A DNA stretch of 47,566 nt from the NCBI GenBank assembly GCA_016219705.1, contig JACRKQ010000010.1:1-47566 (forward strand), given 5' to 3'. A model generated the notes under the pieces. That model was not told the origin of the DNA. It ran no database searches and saw only the letters and a list, made by a program, of their open reading frames with translations. Origin of the DNA: Candidatus Saganbacteria bacterium (GTDB lineage Bacteria > Margulisbacteria > WOR-1 > O2-12-FULL-45-9). Of the stretch, positions 41,813 through 47,566 are shown in pieces (position 1 is the stretch's first letter; the number at the start of each line of letters is the position of its first letter). Both the position numbers and the translations under genes were made by a program.

Positions 41813-42592
41813 CTATTTTTTCTTCGGTTCGCTGGCCTTACCGGCTGTTGCGCCTGCCGCAGCAGACTTCGTTTCAGCCGCCGGTTTACCCGCCGTGGCG
41901 GGAGCCGCTTTCTCTCCTGGTTTACCCGCCGCAGCGGAGGCTGCCGCTTCGGCCGCAGTACCTTCAGCCGGCGCGCCTTCAGCCGCAAAGGTCGGTTGAG
42001 CCGCAGCTTCTTCTTCTTTAGTCGGCGGGGAAACGTTAGCGATCATTTCCGCTGGATCAGATAAGACTTCAATTTCCTGGGCGGCTTTTAAATCGGAGAC
42101 ATGGAGAGAAGTGTTGATCGCCAATTGAGCGACATCAATTTCAAACTTATCCGGGATATTGCCGGGTAAACATTTGATTTCGATCTCACGCAAGCCGTGG
42201 ACAAGGACGCCGCCGGAATCTTTGACGCCAATCGGGGTGCCAATTAATTCAACTGGGACACTAGTTTTAATCGCTTCGTCCATAACAATATGCCTTAAAT
42301 CAAGATGAATGATCTCTCCGTTCAATGGATTACGCTGGACCTGCTGGGTGATAACCGGCACATTTTTTGATTTTTCACCGGCGGCAACATTTAAATTAAA
42401 AATGAGGTTATGGCCGGCGTCAGATTGCAAAACTTTTTTAGTAAATTCTTTCAGGTCAATAGCAATCGCGGTTGCGGGGAATTTCCGGCCGTAAACCACC
42501 GCCGGGATTTGGCCGCTGGCCTTCAGTTTTTTGGCCTTTTTACCCAATGCTTGTCTCTCGGCCGCCTTAATTTCTACCTGTTCTTTCGTCAT
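41813..42592 (-). CDS. rplY: 50S ribosomal protein L25 (general stress protein CTC type)
   Basis: 259 residues. The N-terminal L25 domain (about residues 1-90, ASGQIPAVVYGRKF, then HNLIFNLNV) binds 5S rRNA; the second CTC beta domain (to about residue 190) has VPVELIGTPIGVKDSGGVLVHGLREIEIKCLPGNIPD, as in the long form. The last 65 or so residues are an Ala/Gly/Pro/Lys-rich low-complexity tail built from AAAGKP-like units, ending EPKKK. A GGAAGG site precedes the ATG. Flagellar FliK-like genes follow 13 bases later. Confidence 0.95.
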   Translation of the reverse strand: MTKEQVEIKAAERQALGKKAKKLKASGQIPAVVYGRKFPATAIAIDLKEFTKKVLQSDAGHNLIFNLNVAAGEKSKNVPVITQQVQRNPLNGEIIHLDLRHIVMDEAIKTSVPVELIGTPIGVKDSGGVLVHGLREIEIKCLPGNIPDKFEIDVAQLAINTSLHVSDLKAAQEIEVLSDPAEMIANVSPPTKEEEAAAQPTFAAEGAPAEGTAAEAAASAAAGKPGEKAAPATAGKPAAETKSAAAGATAGKASEPKKK

Positions 42593-42628
42593 TAATTATT
42601 CCTTCCTTTCATCAAGCTCTGAACATAG

Positions 42629-42657
42629 ATTTTATCATAAAATCGCAAGGACTTCAA
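42629..42657 (-). promoter_or_regulatory. Promoter of rplY with extended -10
   Basis: On the minus strand, -35 TTGAAG (42657-42652), a 17-base spacer and -10 TAAAAT (42634-42629) preceded by TGA, an extended -10. The -35 covers the mrdA stop codon. The start near 42622 gives a leader of about 30 bases with a GGAAGG ribosome-binding site. Confidence 0.62.
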
Positions 42658-44441
42658 TGCCTGTACGGCGTCTTTGTCCGCCCATTATGGATAATATACT
42701 GTTCCTTAGGCATGGGCGGATAAGTCTTCTTTAAGCGGTTCTCACGATACCATTTTAATATGTCCCGAGCGATATAAGCCGAAGCCTGGTCTCCATGGGC
42801 GCCATGGGCGACAAAAGCGGCAATGGAGATTTGCGGATCATCATAAGGGGCATAACAGATAAACCAGGCGTGAGGCAGTCCTGGCGTTTGGGCAGTCCCT
42901 GTTTTTCCCGCCGCCGGCGCCGCCGCCGCCCGGACAGCAATTCCCGTCGCTCGATTAATAACATTATACAGCGCCTCCCTGATCAAATTTAAATACTCCG
43001 GCGCAATTCCCAAAGGAGGTCCATTTTCTTTTTTGGCCTGATAGACGATACGTCCGCTCCGATCTTTTATCTGTTCCACAACATACGGCTTCACGATCTT
43101 CCCCGTCGCGATAGCCGCATAGGCCGCGGCCATCTGCAAAGGAGTAACCTGGACCCAGCCCTGGCCTATTCCATAATTGATTGAATCGCCTTCATACCAT
43201 GGCTCTTTAAAATATTTTTCTTTCCACTCCCGCATCGGAATCATCCCCTTCTTTTCCTGCGGCAGATCAATGCCGGTCTTCTCCCCCAGGCCAAACAGGG
43301 CCGCATATTTGGCCAAAAGATCGGGGCCGAGCCGGCGGCCCAATTCATAAAAGACGGCATCGCAAGACCAGACCAAGCCTTCCTGCGCCGTAATGGGACC
43401 ATGGCCGCTCTCCAGCCAGCATTTAGCGATACGGTTATTGATTTTATAATAGCCGCGGCAATTAAAAATCTCTTCGGTTGAAACTTTATGTTCGCTCAAC
43501 GCGGCCGCTAAAGTTACGACTTTAAAAATTGAACCCGGCGGATAAATCGCCAGGGCGCGATTGATAAAAGGCTGGCGTAAATACTGCAGTTCCCGCCAGC
43601 CAGACTTGCGTTTTGGATCAGTAAAAATATTAAGATCATAATTAGGCGAGCTGGCTAAAGCCATGACCTGTCCTGTTTTGACATCTAAAACAACCACCGC
43701 CCCTTCCAGGTTGCCCAAGGCCCTCTCGACCGCTTGCTGCAATTCCATGTCAATCGTCAGCCAGACATCGGGCCCGGGGACAGACTCCAATGATTCCAAA
43801 ATCCTTAACGGAGTGCCATGAACATCAACCTCAACCTTTTTTCCGCCGTCGACGCCGCGGATTAACTCATCATAGCTTTTTTCGATCCCGTCTTTGCCAA
43901 GCAGATCGCCCGCATGGTACCCGCGGGATTTTAAGCGGGATAAATCAGCGGCGGAAATTTCGCCGACATAACCCAACAGGTGCGAGGCTAATTTCCCATG
44001 CGCCGCCAGCCGGACAGGCAGGCTGGTAACAACCACTCCCGGCAGATCATCTTTTTTCTCTTCAATACGGATCGCGGCGGACAGGGAAATATTATTTTTA
44101 ATAATAAATGGCTCCGCGGCAGAAACTTTTAATTCGATTTTTTCTCCCAGCAATTCATTAAGGAGGGCAATTATTTTAGCCCGGGCTTCCGACGTCCGGT
44201 TGCGCAAAGCGTCCGGGGTGACCCGCACGGAAAAGACCGGCCAATTTTTCACCAGGACTTTATTGTTGCGGTCATAAATTACACCCCGCGGCGCCGGGTC
44301 CGGCACAGTTTTCGCCGCGTTGGCCAGCGCCAGGTCATTAAAATGTCCAGCCTCAATCATTTGTAATTGCAGTAGACGTAAAAACAATAAGACAAAAATT
44401 GCGGCGAAAACAGCGAAGACCGCGCGGCTCTTATTCTTCAT
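42654..44441 (-). CDS. mrdA: Penicillin-binding protein 2 (peptidoglycan transpeptidase)
   Basis: 595 residues. Elongation-specific class B PBP. One N-terminal membrane helix (about residues 7-28), a non-penicillin-binding module with DPAPRGVIYDRNNKVL, then the transpeptidase domain: SxxK motif in PPGSIFK, the SxD motif in LVWSCDAVFYELG and the KTG motif in GKTGTAQ. The protein ends with a basic tail. It overlaps mreD by 11 bases and follows mreB-mreC-mreD, the usual shape-determination order. Confidence 0.96.
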   Translation of the reverse strand: MKNKSRAVFAVFAAIFVLLFLRLLQLQMIEAGHFNDLALANAAKTVPDPAPRGVIYDRNNKVLVKNWPVFSVRVTPDALRNRTSEARAKIIALLNELLGEKIELKVSAAEPFIIKNNISLSAAIRIEEKKDDLPGVVVTSLPVRLAAHGKLASHLLGYVGEISAADLSRLKSRGYHAGDLLGKDGIEKSYDELIRGVDGGKKVEVDVHGTPLRILESLESVPGPDVWLTIDMELQQAVERALGNLEGAVVVLDVKTGQVMALASSPNYDLNIFTDPKRKSGWRELQYLRQPFINRALAIYPPGSIFKVVTLAAALSEHKVSTEEIFNCRGYYKINNRIAKCWLESGHGPITAQEGLVWSCDAVFYELGRRLGPDLLAKYAALFGLGEKTGIDLPQEKKGMIPMREWKEKYFKEPWYEGDSINYGIGQGWVQVTPLQMAAAYAAIATGKIVKPYVVEQIKDRSGRIVYQAKKENGPPLGIAPEYLNLIREALYNVINRATGIAVRAAAAPAAGKTGTAQTPGLPHAWFICYAPYDDPQISIAAFVAHGAHGDQASAYIARDILKWYRENRLKKTYPPMPKEQYIIHNGRTKTPYRH

Positions 44442-44907
44442 TAAGCATTCGCCTCAATAAAAACAAAATCAACGGCGCCAGGAACAAATTATAAATTGTG
44501 GCGGCAATAATCTTGAAGCTGAAAGCGACCGGGGAACGGGAAATCTCTCCGCCAATTCCGAATAAAATGATTTGCCCAACCAAGAGCAGCGGCGTTAAAA
44601 ACGCAACTAAAGCCAGAATGAGCGCTTGTTCATCGCCGAGAAAACTCTGGCGCACCATGGCCGCCCCGCCGGCGACTAAAGTCCTGCTCATGGTATAAAA
44701 ATACGGCCCGACCGCTGATAAATCCTGAAAAAAACCGGCCAGGAAAGCAAAGAATATTGGCTCAACGCCATGATCAATGACCGTGAAGACAATGATACTG
44801 ATCAGGAAAACATCAGGAATTACGCCAAAAAAAATCAACTGCGGCAACAAGACTGTCTGGCAAATTACCAGGCCTAATAAATATAAGGATAATTTTAACC
44901 AGCGCAT
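44431..44907 (-). CDS. mreD: Rod shape-determining protein MreD
   Basis: 158 residues from the ATG at 44907, two bases from the mreC stop; a start at 44961 would lie inside mreC. Five hydrophobic segments and the small, unmarked sequence typical of MreD; PDVFLISIIVFTVIDHGVEP and AFLAGFFQDLSAVG match the family's conserved phenylalanine/glycine text. It lies between mreC and mrdA. Confidence 0.9.
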   Translation of the reverse strand: MRWLKLSLYLLGLVICQTVLLPQLIFFGVIPDVFLISIIVFTVIDHGVEPIFFAFLAGFFQDLSAVGPYFYTMSRTLVAGGAAMVRQSFLGDEQALILALVAFLTPLLLVGQIILFGIGGEISRSPVAFSFKIIAATIYNLFLAPLILFLLRRMLNEE

Positions 44908-44908
44908 A

Positions 44909-45718
44909 TTAAAGTAAAATAAAAACTTGCTCCAGGCGGAAAAATTCAACGGCTGGCTCAACGATCACCTGGTAAAACAGGTCGTGTTCTTTCTTGGCCG
45001 CGTGCACTACAGTCCCCAGCGGCAACCCGGCCGGATAATTAAGAGAGATCGCCGCCGTGACAATTTTATCGCCGATCCGCACGTCGCCGCCAGCCGCCAC
45101 ATATTTCAGGTAAAGCTTACTGACGGCGCTGCCGACCAGCACTCCGAGATCGCGGCTGCGCGCGTCAGCCGCCGCTACCCGGCTTTCGGGGTCAATGAGC
45201 AGCCTGACCCTGCAGGATAGAGTCTCGACGGCAACAACCTGGCCAACCACACCTTGAACGGTTATCACCGCCTGTCCAAGCTTGACGCCATTGATCCGCC
45301 CGCGGTCCAGTTCGACCAGGGAGAACCACGGCTCCGGCGAACGGCCGATGATCCGGGCCGTCAGCAGGTGAAAGCGCCGGGCTGATTTCATGGAAAAATT
45401 TAAGGCGGTTTTTAATTGTTCATTCTCATTTTTCAATTCATCTAAAATTAACGCTTCAACTTTAAGCTGCGCCAATTCTTGCTGATATCGGGCATTCTGA
45501 CTGGCCAGGCTGGCTAAACTAACTACCCGACCGGGAAAAGCCACTACCCCGCGCCAAACAGAAACCGCCAGCCATTGAGTGGGAAAAATAAAGATTTGCG
45601 CTGTGGTCCGCAGGACATTGAATTTATTAAACACCGGCAGAGAACAGACAACCGCGACAAGGAATAATAAAACCGCCAGTACCAACGGATTTTTCTGGCG
45701 ATAGGGGCGCAGCGTCAC
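44909..45718 (-). CDS. mreC: Rod shape-determining protein MreC
   Basis: 269 residues from a GTG at 45718 that overlaps the mreB stop (GTGA). A single N-terminal membrane helix (about residues 11-29), a coiled coil (about 65-100, with [12 protein letters not shown]) and the periplasmic beta domain with [33 protein letters not shown] and [18 protein letters not shown], the family hallmarks. It organises the elongation machinery in the periplasm. Confidence 0.95.
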   Translation of the reverse strand: MTLRPYRQKNPLVLAVLLFLVAVVCSLPVFNKFNVLRTTAQIFIFPTQWLAVSVWRGVVAFPGRVVSLASLASQNARYQQELAQLKVEALILDELKNENEQLKTALNFSMKSARRFHLLTARIIGRSPEPWFSLVELDRGRINGVKLGQAVITVQGVVGQVVAVETLSCRVRLLIDPESRVAAADARSRDLGVLVGSAVSKLYLKYVAAGGDVRIGDKIVTAAISLNYPAGLPLGTVVHAAKKEHDLFYQVIVEPAVEFFRLEQVFILL

Positions 45719-46761
45719 TGGTTCGTTCGTTTAGGCATGATCAAGACTTTTTTCAGGGTGTCAATCTCCTCCAAAATCTTGCCCGTGCCGTAAGCCACGC
45801 AAGAGACGGGATCATCAACGACATACACCGACATATCAGTCTCCTGGGCTAAATATTTATCCAAACCGCGCAGAAGCGAACCGCCGCCGGCCATGACGAT
45901 CCCGCGGTCCATGATATCAGCCGCCAACTCCGGGGGAGTCTTTTCTAAAGTCATCCGCACAGCATCGACCACCGTCGAGACAGGGTCTGATAAAGCATCG
46001 CGGATTTCTGAAGAAGTTAAAGTTAAAGTTTTTGGTAAACCGGTGACTAAATCCCGTCCTCTCACTTCAATCGTCCGCTCTTCAGCCAGAGGATATGCGG
46101 AACCGATATCAATTTTAATCTGCTCCGCCGTTCGTTCCCCGATCAATAAATTATAATTTTTGCGGCAGTGCGCCACGATCGCCTCATCCATTTCGTCGCC
46201 AGCGACGCGAATTGATTTAGAGACGACGATGCCGCCCAAAGCTAAAACGGCGACTTCCGTGGTACCGCCGCCGATATCGACAATCATGCTCCCCTGGGCT
46301 TCGGAGACCGGTAAATTTGCGCCGATTGCCGCTGCCATCGGCTCTTCTACTAGATAAGCTTCCCGGGCGCCGGCATGGAGGGCGGCGTCGAGGACAGCGC
46401 GTTTTTCCACGCCGGTAATACCGGAAGGGACACCGACAACAATGCGCGGCCGGACAAAAGCGGAACGGTTATGGCTCTTATTGATAAAGTGGCGCAGCAT
46501 CGTTTCGGTAATTTCAAAATCAGCAATGACGCCGTCGCGCATCGGGCGTACAGCGACAATATTGGCCGGCGTGCGGCCCAGCATCGCTTTCGCCTCATTG
46601 CCGATGGCCAGAGCCTTGCCGCTATCCTTATCAATCGCCACAACGGAAGGTTCGCAAAGGATAATTCCCTCGCCGCGCGCAAAAACCAGAGTTGTTGCCG
46701 TCCCTAGATCGATCCCTAAATCACGCGAAAAATGACCGAAAAGCGAATCGTACAATCCCAT
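45715..46761 (-). CDS. mreB: Actin-like rod shape-determining protein MreB
   Basis: 348 residues. It has [14 protein letters not shown] (phosphate 1), [58 protein letters not shown] (phosphate 2) and [18 protein letters not shown] (adenosine) motifs. An AGAGGT site lies before the ATG. It directs lateral wall growth in rods. It is the second gene of the 47375-42654 unit, 14 bases after the SPOR gene. Confidence 0.98.
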   Translation of the reverse strand: MGLYDSLFGHFSRDLGIDLGTATTLVFARGEGIILCEPSVVAIDKDSGKALAIGNEAKAMLGRTPANIVAVRPMRDGVIADFEITETMLRHFINKSHNRSAFVRPRIVVGVPSGITGVEKRAVLDAALHAGAREAYLVEEPMAAAIGANLPVSEAQGSMIVDIGGGTTEVAVLALGGIVVSKSIRVAGDEMDEAIVAHCRKNYNLLIGERTAEQIKIDIGSAYPLAEERTIEVRGRDLVTGLPKTLTLTSSEIRDALSDPVSTVVDAVRMTLEKTPPELAADIMDRGIVMAGGGSLLRGLDKYLAQETDMSVYVVDDPVSCVAYGTGKILEEIDTLKKVLIMPKRTNQ

Positions 46762-46775
46762 TTATTTTACCTCTT

Positions 46776-47375
46776 TCATTCAAAAATTATTATCGACGCG
46801 AAACCCTGGGTTTTTAACTGCTCCTGCAATTGCCGAGCCTGCGTTTTTTTCTTAAAAGCTCCCGCTTGCACGCGCCAGCTTCCTTGAACTTCACGGACAA
46901 AAGATTCAAAACCAGCGGCTTGCAATTTTTTTGCCGACTCAAGAGCCGTGATCTTGTTCTCATAAACGCCGGCCTGTAATTTATAATATTTGCCGCTGAC
47001 AACCGGGAGGGGCTGTTTTACAACAAACATTTTTTTTGTTTTGTGTGCGACTGGCAAGGCTGGAGGAATAGTTGGTCCCGGTGTCGAGGCAAACGAATTA
47101 AGAGCGGGAGCCGCTTGAAGATCCGCAATATTATCCGGCGGCGCAGGGATATTGACTTTAATTGCCGATGGCGCTTCTTTTTTTAGCGGCAGCAAGATCC
47201 TTTTCCCCAGATTAAAACTCAACCAGAAACTGCCGACGATAACGAAAATTAAAAAAAGCGGAATTAAAATACCCTTAGCCGCCAGCCAAAAACGGCTGCG
47301 GCGCGGAATGCCATGCAACACCGGATCATTGGCCGGCGCTTCGGACTGATCGGGATTATGGTTTAATTCTGCCAC
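46776..47375 (-). CDS. SPOR-domain membrane protein
   Basis: 199 residues from a GTG at 47375. An N-terminal cytoplasmic tail of about 30 residues, one membrane helix (about 30-51, LIPLFLIFVIVGSFWLSFNL), a Pro/Ala-rich linker, and a C-terminal SPOR domain with the two-fold pattern (KYYKLQAGVYENKITALESAKKLQAAGFESFVREV followed by WRVQAGAFKKKTQARQLQEQLKTQG). SPOR domains bind denuded peptidoglycan at division sites. Its place before mreB suggests a role in wall growth or division. Confidence 0.9.
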   Translation of the reverse strand: MAELNHNPDQSEAPANDPVLHGIPRRSRFWLAAKGILIPLFLIFVIVGSFWLSFNLGKRILLPLKKEAPSAIKVNIPAPPDNIADLQAAPALNSFASTPGPTIPPALPVAHKTKKMFVVKQPLPVVSGKYYKLQAGVYENKITALESAKKLQAAGFESFVREVQGSWRVQAGAFKKKTQARQLQEQLKTQGFASIIIFE

Positions 47376-47566
47376 GGCAGATATTCTACACTGTCCGGCG
47401 GCACAGCGTCAAGCGTAGAAATATGTTAGCAGCCCTGACGAATAGTATTTGACACCGAAGGGAAAAATTCACTTCAGCAAACAAATTCTTCGCATGATTT
47501 TAACAAGGCATGGGAACCCCTTTTCCGCTTAATTTTTTTTGGACTTTACAATCTGGCAGATGTAAA
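47376..47566. other. Intergenic region upstream of the SPOR-mreB unit
   Basis: 191 bases with no gene seen. It contains the promoter at 47383-47412. Near the end, TTTAC/GTAAA and ATCTG/CAGAT arms form an almost perfect palindrome at 47545-47566 with a one-base bulge and almost no loop. A run of eight T follows a short GGG/CCC stem (about 47510-47540), which could be a weak terminator-like structure. Nothing more can be said because the window ends here. Confidence 0.5.
47383..47412 (-). promoter_or_regulatory. Promoter of the SPOR-mreBCD-mrdA unit, leaderless
   Basis: On the minus strand, -35 TTGACG (47412-47407), an 18-base spacer and -10 TAGAAT (47388-47383). The expected start point, near 47376, is the base before the GTG start of the SPOR gene (47375). 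Confidence 0.65.

Noticed and set aside
41998-42010. Repetitive DNA in the L25 tail as a CRISPR or satellite array
   Set aside because: The repetition is codon-level low complexity in frame with L25, without regular repeat-spacer units.

Overview
The window looks like chromosome from an uncultivated, rod-shaped, flagellated bacterium with two membranes. FlgH and FlgI (outer-membrane L ring and periplasmic P ring) together with O-antigen-type genes imply an outer membrane, and MreB-MreC-MreD-PBP2 implies a rod shape. The overall look (short genes packed with 1-14 base overlaps, many leaderless first genes, TTG/GTG starts) would fit a candidate phylum near the Cyanobacteria, such as Margulisbacteria/WOR-1. 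That placement is an impression and was not tested.

Layout. 1-668: 5' part of a GAPDH gene (minus strand). 773-4442: a plus-strand unit of four genes (signal-peptide membrane protein, GT-C type transferase, DPM1-like GT2, methyltransferase). 4446-17363: a tightly overlapping minus-strand operon of eleven genes. Transcription order is rfbF, rfbG, rfbH (interrupted by an intein), an NDP-sugar reductase/epimerase, a ThDP enzyme, a HpcH/HpaI aldolase, an SDR, a 3-dehydroquinate-synthase-like cyclase, and a GtrB-GtrA-GT-C trio. 17466-22427: methyltransferase, a second GT-C enzyme, GT2 and a Wzx-type flippase. 22512-23160: a VapBC-type toxin-antitoxin pair. 23252-29141: rmlB, rmlA, rph, a small unknown gene, coaD, rsmD and recG (minus strand), with rpmB (L28) diverging from recG. 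29353-40055: a flagellar basal-body operon, transcribed flgF-flgG-flgA-flgH-flgI-flgJ-fliA-flgB-flgC-fliE-fliF-fliG-fliH-fliI-fliJ. 40126-41799: a FlhB-C-terminus-like/FliK-like pair. 41813-42592: ribosomal protein L25. 42654-47375: PBP2, mreD, mreC, mreB and a SPOR-domain protein. 47376-47566 is intergenic.

How the genes work together. RfbF, RfbG and RfbH would turn glucose-1-phosphate into a CDP-3,6-dideoxy-4-keto hexose. The five genes after them are not a standard dideoxyhexose set: pyruvate-type C-C bond enzymes (ThDP lyase, class II aldolase) plus a sugar-phosphate-cyclase homologue suggest a branched, higher-carbon or carbocyclic sugar. The GtrB-GtrA-GT-C trio would attach a lipid-linked sugar to surface polysaccharide on the periplasmic side. 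RmlA/RmlB supply a dTDP-4-keto-6-deoxy sugar.

The most notable points are: (1) a Ser1, LAGLIDADG-containing intein two residues after the probable catalytic histidine of RfbH; (2) the unusual sugar cassette; (3) a FliG-like protein that stops before the torque-generating C-terminal domain; (4) a recurrent pattern of sigma70 promoters placed so that the mRNA begins within a few bases of the start codon, with three divergent pairs that share or overlap promoter hexamers. The 4-23 kb surface-sugar region is visibly more AT-rich than the flagellar/mre half. No rRNA, tRNA, CRISPR array or insertion sequence was seen.
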